Shown piece after piece: positions 1 to 7,268 of a stretch of DNA of 36,557 nucleotides. How positions within the stretch are numbered: the first letter of the stretch is position 1; each line of letters starts with the position of its first letter. The notes under the pieces were generated by a model. It saw nothing but the letters and a program-made list of their open reading frames with translations. It had not been told where the DNA came from and made no database searches. Source of the stretch: an uncultured Treponema sp. Its GTDB lineage: Bacteria; Spirochaetota; Spirochaetia; Treponematales; Treponemataceae. Location: contig CALDID010000320.1 in the NCBI GenBank assembly GCA_937901865.1, forward strand, positions 1 to 36,557. Direction: 5' to 3'. Both the position numbers and the translations under genes were made by a program.

Positions 1-1
1 C

Positions 2-580
2 GCTGCAAAACTGCTCGGCGACAAATATGTGAACGGAAATCCGATTCGCCAGGAATTACTGGAGACTGCGTTAAAATGGTATGCAGGTAAAGATGATGCT
101 TTGATTTGCAATTACATGGGAAAGCATCAGAATGACAAAAATGCAAATGAACTGTGGCTTTATTTTCAGGCTGTTATCGCATGGGTAAAAGCGTTGTTCC
201 CGACTTATCGCAAGGAGATGAAGGGAATTGAATGGGGGACGCTCTACAATCAGTATCACGAAAAAGAATATGACCCGTTCATGTTGGAAGATGAAATTGT
301 ATCGCTGATTGAAAATGAGGAAGTTACGAATCACAAGGGCATCTACTATTATCTTTTTGACAGAAAGGAAAGCCACCTAAGTCTGCGTGAATTTGACGAG
401 AAGATGAAACGGAAAAAGTACGAGGAGCAAAAAGGAATCTGTCCGTTCTGCAAGGAGCATTTTGAATTTTCAGAAATGGAAGGCGACCATATTGTTCCGT
501 GGAGCCGCGGCGGAAAAACAGTCTACGAGAATTTGCAGATGCTTTGCAGAATGTGCAACAACACAAAAAGCGACAGGTAG
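2..580 (+). CDS. DUF262-family HNH endonuclease, C-terminal part (5'-partial)
   Basis: The reading frame is open from base 2 with no stop, so the gene enters from outside the window. The first GTG at 29 is probably internal. The C-terminus is a zinc-ribbon-like HNH nuclease domain: CPFC, then EGDHIVPWSRGG with the Asp-His pair, then ENLQMLC and CRMCNNTKS. The preceding helical stretch (KWYAGKDDALICNYM, then ANELWLYFQ) resembles the linker of large DUF262/HNH (GmrSD-like) proteins, which cleave modified or foreign DNA. The N-terminal DUF262 NTPase-like domain would lie upstream and is not visible, so that family assignment is an inference from the tail. A second, complete DUF262/HNH gene lies at 17971-19671 but has a differently built C-terminus. 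The HNH call is secure; the biological role is not. Confidence 0.8.
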   Translation, partial: AAKLLGDKYVNGNPIRQELLETALKWYAGKDDALICNYMGKHQNDKNANELWLYFQAVIAWVKALFPTYRKEMKGIEWGTLYNQYHEKEYDPFMLEDEIVSLIENEEVTNHKGIYYYLFDRKESHLSLREFDEKMKRKKYEEQKGICPFCKEHFEFSEMEGDHIVPWSRGGKTVYENLQMLCRMCNNTKSDR

Positions 581-601
581 GGGAGTGGCAGCACGCCTGT
601 T

Positions 602-1147
602 TTACCTGATTCTCTCCAGAATATCCGAAAGTTCTTCATGCACGCCCCAGCCGATGTCTCTTGTTTCATCCGCCAGTTTTTCCAGTTGCGGCATAAACTC
701 TTCGCGCATGTCGGGATAGAGAGCTATGACTTCTGCTGCGTTCGCAAAATGATTCGCAAGCACGTTGTAGAACGGCTCGTCAATGTCGCCGAAATCGTTC
801 GTAAAATCAACGGCGTTCTTTGCAAAGTGGAAGTTCAGCTGTGCAACGAGTCTGTCGTTCGGACAGACCTTCACAAAGTTGCTGACAACAGCTTTTGCTT
901 CTTTAAGCGAGAATCCAGTTCGGGCAATGTTCGCAGGAAAAAAGATTTTGTCGAGCTTTTTCTTGGCATCTTCGAGCAGCTGTACGGCATAATCTTCCGA
1001 GAACGAGGCACTTATCGCCTGTTTTACGGCGGCACTTGATTTATAAAGCGATAGAATGAAATCGATAATCTCGTCTTTTGAACGTTCTGCAAGCAGCTTT
1101 TTCAGCTGAGTGGCGGTAATGGGTTTTGCGGAATTGGTTGTCGGCAT
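602..1147 (-). CDS. DUF6155-like protein of unknown function
   Basis: This is a 181-residue soluble protein. It opens with MPTTNSAKPITATQLKKLL followed by a Lys/Asp-rich helix (SKDEIIDFILSLY), a pattern I associate with the DUF6155 family, for which no function is established. The rest is helical and acidic (FGDIDEPFYNVLANHF, DIGWGVHEELSDIL). I chose ATG 1147 over the in-frame ATG at 1198, because the longer version would run through the divergent promoter and into the start of the opposite gene. No Shine-Dalgarno sequence precedes 1147. A TATGCT -10-like box ends 9 nt before it, so the mRNA may be leaderless. The gene converges on the DUF262/HNH tail, with only 21 bp between the two stops. 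No transmembrane segment or signal peptide is visible. Confidence 0.6.
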   Translation of the reverse strand: MPTTNSAKPITATQLKKLLAERSKDEIIDFILSLYKSSAAVKQAISASFSEDYAVQLLEDAKKKLDKIFFPANIARTGFSLKEAKAVVSNFVKVCPNDRLVAQLNFHFAKNAVDFTNDFGDIDEPFYNVLANHFANAAEVIALYPDMREEFMPQLEKLADETRDIGWGVHEELSDILERIR

Positions 1148-1156
1148 AACTGAATC

Positions 1157-1162
1157 AGCATA
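1157..1162 (-). promoter_or_regulatory. -10 element for the DUF6155-like gene, start-proximal
   Basis: Read on the minus strand this is GC-TATGCT followed by nine bases and then the ATG at 1147. It lies inside the divergent promoter of the gene at 1197, so the two transcription units share about 30 bp of overlapping promoter. No convincing -35 box was seen. Confidence 0.4.
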
Positions 1163-1189
1163 GCGTATTTTTCGGATTTTTGCTATACT
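1161..1189 (+). promoter_or_regulatory. Promoter TAGCGT-17-TATACT, leaderless context
   Basis: TAGCGT (1161-1166), a 17-nt spacer, and TATACT (1184-1189, preceded by TTTGC) lie directly in front of the ATG at 1197. Only seven bases separate the -10 from the start codon, so transcription should begin at or next to the A of ATG. There is no ribosome binding site. The same hexamer pair and spacing recurs before the gene at 1657. Confidence 0.55.
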
Positions 1190-1196
1190 TCGATAC

Positions 1197-1610
1197 ATGA
1201 AACAGGGAGACTTATATTTTACTCAGGAAGAATTGGAAAATCTTCAGAGAGCACCGTTTGCACAAGTGCTTTTTGTCGTAAAGAACCTTATCCCGCTTTT
1301 TGAGAATAAGCCAGCAGATTCTGTTCTCTACAATGAGTTGAAAGACACATACGACAAATTAGCAGCGATGGTGCAAAAAGAAGAACTTTGGCTGGATGTT
1401 GACGGCACTAAATGCCTGCTCAATGTATTTAGATTTCTCCCGCAACAGAACAGGAAAACGGTACTGTTGTCTCTGGGGGCATTTTTGAATATTCTGCGCA
1501 AGGAATTGAAAATTGAAACGGGCGACAAATTAAAAGAAACGGAAACGTTGTATAACTGTATTTCTGAAACGCACAAGATTCTTATTGATAATGCGGAGAA
1601 TATGCAATAA
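1197..1610 (+). CDS. Hypothetical 137-residue protein
   Basis: I do not recognise this protein. It is soluble and mostly helical, rich in Leu, Lys and Glu (FTQEELENLQRAPF near the start; LLSLGAFLNILRKELK near residues 100-115). It has no signal peptide, membrane segment, cysteine motif or obvious catalytic motif. The frame is open and the start is fixed by a strong -10 box seven bases upstream, but there is no Shine-Dalgarno sequence. It is transcribed divergently from the DUF6155-like gene and followed after 46 bp by a gene with a matching promoter. The three are therefore probably expressed under similar control, though nothing here reveals a shared function. Confidence 0.55.
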   Translation: MKQGDLYFTQEELENLQRAPFAQVLFVVKNLIPLFENKPADSVLYNELKDTYDKLAAMVQKEELWLDVDGTKCLLNVFRFLPQQNRKTVLLSLGAFLNILRKELKIETGDKLKETETLYNCISETHKILIDNAENMQ

Positions 1611-1621
1611 CACGAAAAGCA

Positions 1622-1650
1622 TAGCGTTTCGGCGTGACCTGTGGTACACT
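1622..1650 (+). promoter_or_regulatory. Promoter TAGCGT-17-TACACT, leaderless context
   Basis: TAGCGT (1622-1627), 17 nt, then TACACT (1645-1650), with the ATG at 1657 only six bases further on and no Shine-Dalgarno. The layout copies the promoter at 1161-1189, including the flanking GCATAGCGT and a nearby TTTCGG. Confidence 0.55.
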
Positions 1651-1656
1651 GATTCT

Positions 1657-2883
1657 ATGATTTTTAGATTTACAAAATCCGCGGGCGACCACATACACGC
1701 GATGCTCGCTAGCGGTCAAAAAGCGGAGAACCGATATTGTGATTGGTTCGTTGATATTCTGAACGGCGGCGACAGAAAGAAGTATTTTCTTTTAACGAAC
1801 GCGTTCTCATTGTTTTCAGTTTTAATTCCTGCAAAAGGAATAAATTCCGCTGATACATTTTTAGATTTTGCGAAAGAGGAACTTCGGGATTATTTTGCGC
1901 ACAAGAATCTTGAGGATTTGTTTGTGCAATACATAGAGCCGAATCTTGCACAGGTTGCCATTACAAAGACGAACAGCCGCAGCGTTCAGGGAAGTATGAA
2001 CGGCATGAAAGAGCAGATTCCTTTTTCCATAAACCACTTTGGCGATATGTCGGAGAAGAAAAACCGCTTTGCGCTCGATGATGGCATAAACCGTTGTCCG
2101 TCAAAATGCGCGAATACGGGAGCTGGCGATTACATCTATGCGGAAGAGTTCATAACTTCCGATGTGATGAAGCAGCCTGTTCCTGACGAGCCGATTGCAG
2201 TTACCAAAAAGCCGGTGCAGATGTATCAGATGTATGCGGAGCTTTCCTACTATAAGCCAAAAGTGTGGCGGCGATTTTTGATTTCCCCGAATCTCGACAT
2301 GGAAGGCGTGGCGTTTGCGCTTATGGTGATGTTCAATGCGGATAATTCTCATTTGTACCGTTTTGAAATTCCTGTGCGAAAAACAAAAGAAAAGGCACTT
2401 AAAAAGCAGGGGCTTTCCGCAAATCAAATTGAAGAAAAATTGTACGGTGTCCGCGACGTGGAGCTTGTAAGTTATGTGGATGACGAGATGGATTTTATGG
2501 ATGATATGTTCATGGCCAATCGCCTTAAAAAACTGCCTCCTGCGCGGTACGAGGCGTATCAGGTAAAATTAAAGAAGTTTCTTTCTGAAAAAAATGCGGA
2601 ATGCAAGTTTGTGTATGATTTTGGCGACAACTGGGAGTTTACACTGAAACTTGAAAAAACAGACATTCAGTCTGCTGACAGGAAGCCTCATGTTCTGGAA
2701 GGAGAAGGACTTGGCATTATTGAGGACTGCGGCGGAATAGGCGGGCTTACAGAAATCAGGGAAGCGTTTGCCAGAAAATTTGGTGAGGCTTATGAAAATT
2801 ACAGGGAATGGCTAGGTCGGAGAGAGATTGACTTGGAGGCTTTTGATGTGGATGAGGTGAATAAGGTTCTGGGGAAGTTGTAG
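1657..2883 (+). CDS. DUF6933-like / plasmid pRiA4b ORF-3 family fusion protein
   Basis: This is a 408-residue protein with two parts. Residues 1 to about 150 resemble DUF6933 (MIFRFTKSAGDHI, DWFVDIL, RKKYFLLTNAFSLFSVLIP). From about residue 185 it matches the pRiA4b ORF-3-like fold found in IS1096-type passenger proteins. The marks are KPKVWRRFLI, DNSHLYRFE, VYDFGDNWEFTLKLEK and GLGIIEDCGGIGG, with an expansion between DNSHLYRFE and YDFGDNW. Neither domain has a settled biochemical function. An upstream in-frame ATG at 1585 exists, but it overlaps the preceding gene and lies before the promoter, so 1657 is preferred. The start has a -10 box six bases upstream and no Shine-Dalgarno. No transposase accompanies it. 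Confidence 0.75.
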   Translation: MIFRFTKSAGDHIHAMLASGQKAENRYCDWFVDILNGGDRKKYFLLTNAFSLFSVLIPAKGINSADTFLDFAKEELRDYFAHKNLEDLFVQYIEPNLAQVAITKTNSRSVQGSMNGMKEQIPFSINHFGDMSEKKNRFALDDGINRCPSKCANTGAGDYIYAEEFITSDVMKQPVPDEPIAVTKKPVQMYQMYAELSYYKPKVWRRFLISPNLDMEGVAFALMVMFNADNSHLYRFEIPVRKTKEKALKKQGLSANQIEEKLYGVRDVELVSYVDDEMDFMDDMFMANRLKKLPPARYEAYQVKLKKFLSEKNAECKFVYDFGDNWEFTLKLEKTDIQSADRKPHVLEGEGLGIIEDCGGIGGLTEIREAFARKFGEAYENYREWLGRREIDLEAFDVDEVNKVLGKL

Positions 2884-2909
2884 GGTATTTTAAATCCGTA
2901 TACTTTTGC

Positions 2910-3314
2910 CTAATTCCACACTTCAAGTTTTAGGCCATTGATGCGACCAAGATGTCTTTCGTTATTAGTGACAAGAATTGCATTGTTTTCAAGAGCAGTC
3001 GCCCCGATGAAAATATCATCATCTTCTATTAAATTACCATCTTTTTTCAAATCCGCATAAATCTGCGCTGAGCGTTCGTACATATCAAAATCCATCATCA
3101 CGACTTCAAAATAAGAATGGAGTATGACTTGTAAAACCTGTAGTTTTGTCGTTGCATTTGAGGCAATAAGTCCGCGCTTCAGTTCATAATAAGTTACGAC
3201 AGAAATATATAGTTCCGTGTCATCACGGTCTATAAGTTCCTTTAACTTTGTCTGCACGGAGACATTTTTCTGCAAGAGATAGCTGACAATGTTTGTATCG
3301 AGGAAGTATTTCAT
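2910..3314 (-). CDS. PIN-domain toxin, VapC family
   Basis: A 134-residue PIN-domain ribonuclease of the VapC type, which in toxin-antitoxin systems cleaves tRNA or rRNA with Mg2+. The acidic site is intact: Asp6 in MKYFLDTNIVSYLL, Glu44 in YYELKRGL, Asp98-100 in IEDDDIFIGATAL, and the usual Asn/Asp after LVT (LVTNNERH). Length is typical. The start overlaps the stop of the antitoxin by four bases (ATGA arrangement), which implies translational coupling. The cognate antitoxin is the gene just upstream. The toxin looks functional, so the antitoxin must also be active. Confidence 0.85.
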   Translation of the reverse strand: MKYFLDTNIVSYLLQKNVSVQTKLKELIDRDDTELYISVVTYYELKRGLIASNATTKLQVLQVILHSYFEVVMMDFDMYERSAQIYADLKKDGNLIEDDDIFIGATALENNAILVTNNERHLGRINGLKLEVWN

Positions 3315-3628
3315 GCAAGTTCCACCGTCTTGAACCGTAGCGGAATGTTCATTTCTTTTCCAAATGCTTTTGCTTCATCATCCGAAAGCAAGTTGAAAAG
3401 GTCGTCCACCGCCTTTTTTTGTCGTGCTTTGCGTTCTTTTTCCTCTTCCTCATGGATTTCTTCTGCATGGGCGGCAAGGTCTTTGAGAAATGCAATCTGC
3501 TTTTTTTTCCGTTCTTCCGGCGTTTCTTGTTTCTCTGGCACTTGAATAAATACTTTCTGCTGAGGTTTTAAATCCACAGGTTCAAGCGGTCTTACTGCCG
3601 TTCCGTCAAAATAGCCTTCGATTGTCAT
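3311..3628 (-). CDS. VapC-partner antitoxin (DUF104-like N-terminus)
   Basis: A 105-residue protein beginning MTIEGYFDGTAVRPLEPVDL, an N-terminal pattern seen in small archaeal and bacterial antitoxins (DUF104-like). It is followed by a long charged helix rich in Glu and Lys (EEIHEEEEKERKARQKKAVDD). The C-terminal stretch is probably the toxin-neutralising part. ATG 3628 is chosen because a strong GGAGGTG ribosome site sits just before it. An upstream ATG at 3670 lies within the promoter. It is the first gene of a two-gene operon with vapC. A palindrome over the promoter suggests the usual autorepression by the complex. Confidence 0.75.
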   Translation of the reverse strand: MTIEGYFDGTAVRPLEPVDLKPQQKVFIQVPEKQETPEERKKKQIAFLKDLAAHAEEIHEEEEKERKARQKKAVDDLFNLLSDDEAKAFGKEMNIPLRFKTVELA

Positions 3629-3658
3629 AACACACCTCCTGTCGCAAAATCTGAATAC

Positions 3659-3682
3659 AGTATAGCACAAATTCGGGAATTT
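3659..3682 (-). promoter_or_regulatory. Promoter and candidate operator of the vapC module
   Basis: On the minus strand an extended -10 (TGC-TATACT, 3659-3664) precedes the antitoxin gene. Immediately upstream is the palindrome AAATTC-GG-GAATTT (3669-3682), well placed for repression by the antitoxin or the complex. No clear -35 was found. Confidence 0.45.
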
Positions 3683-3734
3683 TGCTTTATAAACTTTTCA
3701 CTTATTGACAAAAATCTATTTCATAGCGGTCGGC

Positions 3735-4652
3735 TTATAACGAGAATCCTTTCAAATCCGTAATCAGCTGTTCTGTCCGCAATCGTGCGCCTTCGTTTGT
3801 CATGTGCAGTGCGCCTTCATAGAAGTATTTTTTATCGAATACATAATCTGTAAAGTCGGAAATTACTGGACATTCGGCTAGATTCTCGACATCATTTTGG
3901 AATTGACGGTATTCTTCCATATTAAAATCTGGCAATCCGCTTACAATTGGTGTGCCTGCTATGACGACAGAGATTCCTTTTGCTTTGCAAAATCTATAGA
4001 ACTCATTGATTCGCTCCATGCAAATTGTATTAGCGGACGGATGACGCAACTCTGGCTTGCTTTCTCCTGCTTCTTCGTTGCGAGGGAAAATATTGTCACC
4101 GTATTCATTGAAAGCACTCCGAGCATAACATGTAGGAGTTGCAGGCTCTTTGTCGGCATGACGGATGAATCTGAACAGACATTTGTAGGTATACTTTGGC
4201 AGGGTGCAGATAATTCTCGGTAAATCCTTTGCTCTAAAAATTTTCCAAAAGTGAAAATAATTTTCTACCGTGAGCAAAGCCAATTCGGGATCTGATATAA
4301 CATCATCGTCAGCATAAGTCAGATGTGCAATGACGATAATATCGCCTTCTGTCAGATTAAAGAGCGGCATTCGTTCGTGAAAGGCATTGCCCAAGCCTCC
4401 ATGCAATCCTAAATTGACAACAGGCATTCCAATTTCCTGTTCGATTAGGTCAGACTGAATTCCGAAAGCAAGATTAGAATTACTGACAAGCATGATTTTT
4501 GGCTCGTTGATTGATTCGAGACGATGAATCTTGTCAATAAATGAAGCATTGTATTCATGTGTATACTGAGGGCATACTGTGAACAGCAGGATGAGTGGGA
4601 TGATAAAAATCAAAATAGGTAAAAGTGCAAGTTTTATGATAAATCGTTTCAT
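3735..4652 (-). CDS. SGNH/DltD-like membrane-anchored protein, MBOAT partner
   Basis: A 305-residue protein with an N-terminal signal anchor (about residues 5-27, IIKLALLPILIFIIPLILLF) and an outward-facing domain. VSNSNLAFGIQS followed by MPVVNLGLHGGLG resembles the first blocks of DltD- and AlgX-like SGNH proteins. ALHMTNEGA near the C-terminus fits the last catalytic block carrying His. Such proteins work with MBOAT acyltransferases to O-acylate a cell-envelope polymer or lipid. ATG 4652 is preferred: the in-frame ATG at 4748 lies inside the MBOAT gene, whereas 4652 starts eight bases after the MBOAT stop. The two are therefore co-transcribed. The glycan target cannot be told from sequence. 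Confidence 0.65.
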   Translation of the reverse strand: MKRFIIKLALLPILIFIIPLILLFTVCPQYTHEYNASFIDKIHRLESINEPKIMLVSNSNLAFGIQSDLIEQEIGMPVVNLGLHGGLGNAFHERMPLFNLTEGDIIVIAHLTYADDDVISDPELALLTVENYFHFWKIFRAKDLPRIICTLPKYTYKCLFRFIRHADKEPATPTCYARSAFNEYGDNIFPRNEEAGESKPELRHPSANTICMERINEFYRFCKAKGISVVIAGTPIVSGLPDFNMEEYRQFQNDVENLAECPVISDFTDYVFDKKYFYEGALHMTNEGARLRTEQLITDLKGFSL

Positions 4653-4660
4653 GGCAGTTC

Positions 4661-5957
4661 TCAAAAAGCGAAATAAAGGAATTCGGTGTTTGCATTGGTA
4701 ATGATTGCTGGCAGAACTATAGAGCAAATAGCAATGTAGGCAATCCATCGGATGACAACAGGTTTCTTTTTGATGGTCATCAGACCGTTTGTTTTTTGTG
4801 TCGTAAAACTACAGATAATAAAGACAATAAGGTATATACATAAATCCGCGATAGGGCGTATTCCTCCACCAAATGCATTTAGAGAGAAGCATATTTTTAA
4901 TGCTTCTTTTATGCCGAGCGTATTTTTGAGCGAAAGCAGCGACAGCACATCATCAGGCACATGCAAAATCCCGCGGATAACGGTGAATGCTTCCCCGAGC
5001 GAACTTGCGCGGAAGAAAATCCACGCGAAGGTCACAAGGCAGAATGTAACGGCGATTTTGACGAACGAGGGGATTTTCGCTTTTTCAAGCAACGGCTTCA
5101 ACGCCCGCCCTGCGCACTGATACGCGCCATGTAATAATCCCCAAATAACGAAATTCCACGATGAGCCGTGCCAGATTCCGCTCACAAGGAAAGTGACAAT
5201 CAGATTCAGGTAGATTCTTGGAAGGGCGACGCGGCTTCCGCCGAGCGGAATGTACACATAATCGCGGAGCCATGAGGAAAGCGAAATGTGCCACCTGCGC
5301 CAGAACTCGCCCACTGACTTTGAAAGGTAGGGGTGGTCAAAATTCTTTCCGACATCGAACCCGAAGAACTTTGCGCAGCCGATTGCCATGTCGCTGTATC
5401 CCGAAAAATCGCAGTAAATCTGGAACGAATAGAGCGCCGTCGCCAAAAGGAGCGCAAGTCCGTGTGAGTCGGAAATGTTTCCGTAGACGAAGTTTACATA
5501 CACGGCGATTCTGTCCGCGATGCAGAGTTTTTTGAACATTCCCCAGGCGAAAAACTTCATGCCGTCAGTCGCATTGTCATAGTCAAAAGTGTGCGTCGTT
5601 TTAAGCTGAGGAATCAGATTTCCAGCCCGCTGAATCGAGCCGCTTGAAATCACGGGGAAAAAACTCACGAAAAGTGCGACGGTAAGCGGATTCTTTTCTG
5701 CCTCAATTTTTTTTGTGTACACATCGGCGATGTAGCTCACGCTTTGGAAGGTGAAAAACGAAAGTCCGAGCGGAAAAATGAGGTGTGTGTGACTCTCTTG
5801 TGGCGCATATTTAAAGAACAAAAGCGGCGCAAGGTCAGCAATGATGAAAACGGCGAGCAAAAGCCGATTTTTGCAGAGCCGCCCCGCAAGGTAGGTGAGC
5901 GCAATTATGTAGAAGAGAAACGGGACAAATCGCAAATCTGCAAACGCGTAAAAGATA
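4661..5957 (-). CDS. MBOAT-family O-acyltransferase, 5'-truncated next to the IS
   Basis: A polytopic membrane protein of the AlgI/DltB (MBOAT) class, which moves acyl groups across the membrane onto an extracellular glycan. Diagnostic stretches are IYCDFSGYSDMAIG, GEFWRRWHISLSSWLRDYVY, IPLGGSR, and VSGIWHGSSWNFVIWG with the conserved His. The frame is open only back to about 5957 (YIFYAFADLRF), where a stop sits a few bases from the end of the IS3 element. Family members normally have roughly 35-40 more residues before the YxFYA segment, forming the first membrane helix. Those are missing here and are not found beyond the IS. A TTG at 5935 is the only nearby start candidate. The core is intact but expression is doubtful, so it is probably a recent pseudogene. 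Confidence 0.75.
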
Positions 5958-6001
5958 TATTAAGCCCCTTGTCAAGACAAAAATTTTATAAAAACTCGGA
6001 T

Positions 6002-6889
6002 TTAAGCTGCTTGTGAAGAACATTCAGTTAAAGGAAATGTTCCTTCAAAATAAACTTCATCAGGAGTTCTATCATTGATTCCTTGGTGAATCCTTTTTTT
6101 ATTAAAGAAGTTTACGAAGTTTCCTAGACTTTTGCATAAATCTTCTTTACAACCAAAATCACGTAAGAAAACCCATTCATATTTTAAGGTTCTCCAAGTG
6201 CGTTCTACAAAAATATTGTCTTTACATCTTCCTACTCCGTCCATGCTGATTTGAATTTCATAACTTTGTAAAAGTTCAACGAATTCTTTGCTTGTATATT
6301 GGCTTCCCTGATCTGTGTTGAAAATTGAAGGAATCCCATATTTTGAAATTGCTTCTTTTACAACTTCTATGCAAAAATCAACTTTCATATTATCAGAAAG
6401 TCTCCAGCTCAAAATTTTTCGTGAATACAAATCTATGACTGCTGTAAAATACATCATACCCCAAGGCATTTTGATGTAAGTTATGTCAGTTGCCCAAACT
6501 TGATTTACAAAGCTGATTTTCTTTCCTCTAAGAAGATACGGAAACTTTGCATAAGGACTTGAACTTGCTTTTGTTGTGCAAAAAACAGGTTTTAATCCCT
6601 TTAATCCAAGCCTTTTGTAGAGTTTTCTGACTGTTTTTTCTTTCGCCCAAGAATACCCACGTCTCAAAAGTTCTTTTGACATGCTCTGATATCCATAAGT
6701 TGAAAATCCATCTTCACACCACACTTCCATTACGATTTTTGACCTCTCCTTAAAAATCTCCATTTCTTTTGCCTTCCATTCTTTCCTTTTTTCTTGTTTT
6801 AAAAGGTTATCATAATAACTTGCTTTTGAAATATCCAAAATATCACACTGCTCTTTCACTGTGAGTTTTGAATTATTTTCACCTTTCAT
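6002..6889 (-). CDS. IS3-family transposase OrfB (DDE integrase core)
   Basis: 295 residues counted from ATG 6889. An HTH_21-like linker (QCDILDISKASYY; DGFSTYGYQSMSKELLRRGY) is followed by an rve-type integrase core. The catalytic triad is complete: Asp135 in VWATDITYIK, Asp193 in NTDQGSQYTS and Glu229 in DNIFVERTWR. The frame is open upstream of the ATG back to the slippery run at 6938-6946, so the active enzyme is normally an OrfAB fusion made by -1 frameshifting. The C-terminus (TPDEVYFEG, then TECSSQAA) is intact. Nothing suggests inactivation, so the element may still be mobile. Confidence 0.9.
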   Translation of the reverse strand: MKGENNSKLTVKEQCDILDISKASYYDNLLKQEKRKEWKAKEMEIFKERSKIVMEVWCEDGFSTYGYQSMSKELLRRGYSWAKEKTVRKLYKRLGLKGLKPVFCTTKASSSPYAKFPYLLRGKKISFVNQVWATDITYIKMPWGMMYFTAVIDLYSRKILSWRLSDNMKVDFCIEVVKEAISKYGIPSIFNTDQGSQYTSKEFVELLQSYEIQISMDGVGRCKDNIFVERTWRTLKYEWVFLRDFGCKEDLCKSLGNFVNFFNKKRIHQGINDRTPDEVYFEGTFPLTECSSQAA

Positions 6890-6912
6890 TTTTGGTTCAA
6901 CCGCAAGATACC

Positions 6913-7212
6913 TTAGAGAATGTAGTGGGAATTGGTCTTTTTTTTTAGCATTTCAACCTCAAGCTGTTTTTTGCCAAGTTCCTGCAAAGCTTGTGCGTAT
7001 TGTTTTTGCAACTGTTCATATTTTTTTTCAAGTTGCTTCATCGAATCTGTTTTTATTTCCCCATTGCAAAATGCTTTTTTCCAGTCTGACAAAGTTGTTG
7101 GTGGCACTTCATATTGTGTGGCAACGTCTGTATCTGTCCTGTCCTTTTTTAAGGCTTCCTTTACTACTTCCAATTTAAATTCGTCTGTGTATGTTTTTTG
7201 ATTTCGTCCCAT
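6913..7212 (-). CDS. IS3-family transposase OrfA (helix-turn-helix)
   Basis: A 99-residue DNA-binding subunit. The N-terminal HTH (YTDEFKLEVVKEAL, then DVATQYEVPPTTLSDWKKAF) recognises the IS ends. It is followed by a leucine-zipper coiled coil (QLEKKYEQLQKQYAQALQEL). Near its end the minus strand carries nine A followed by G (6938-6946), a classical slippery site in the LKKK codons, after which the alternative frame continues into OrfB. The few residues after the slip (TNSHYIL) are the unshifted tail. It starts 46 bp inside the right end of the IS. Confidence 0.88.
   Translation of the reverse strand: MGRNQKTYTDEFKLEVVKEALKKDRTDTDVATQYEVPPTTLSDWKKAFCNGEIKTDSMKQLEKKYEQLQKQYAQALQELGKKQLEVEMLKKKTNSHYIL
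6938..6946 (-). promoter_or_regulatory. Programmed -1 frameshift site, A9G
   Basis: Nine consecutive A on the minus strand followed by G, located 26-34 nt before the OrfA stop. Shifting back one base joins LKKK of OrfA to the continuous frame that leads into OrfB. This is the standard way IS3 elements produce the OrfAB transposase. Confidence 0.7.
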
Positions 7213-7268
7213 TCTTTTATCCTATCATATCTCCGACTTTTTTTCTTTTTTTTGTCCATTTCTAGGAC

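Larger units (their letters stand above)
5975..7257 (-). mobile_element. IS3-family insertion sequence, about 1.28 kb
   Basis: Two overlapping reading frames (orfA, orfB) are bounded by imperfect terminal inverted repeats. These read GACAAAAA...CGGA inward from 5976, and on the other strand GACAAAAA...GTCGGA inward from 7256. The 25-bp ends differ mainly within their A/T runs. I could not see a clear target duplication. The two flanks belong to unrelated genes (MBOAT on the left, feoB on the right), and the missing MBOAT start is not on the far side. A deletion or rearrangement after insertion is therefore likely. Confidence 0.8.

Noticed and set aside
5206..5535. Arg-rich open frames within the MBOAT gene on both strands
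   Set aside because: Out-of-frame shadows of the conserved MBOAT core.
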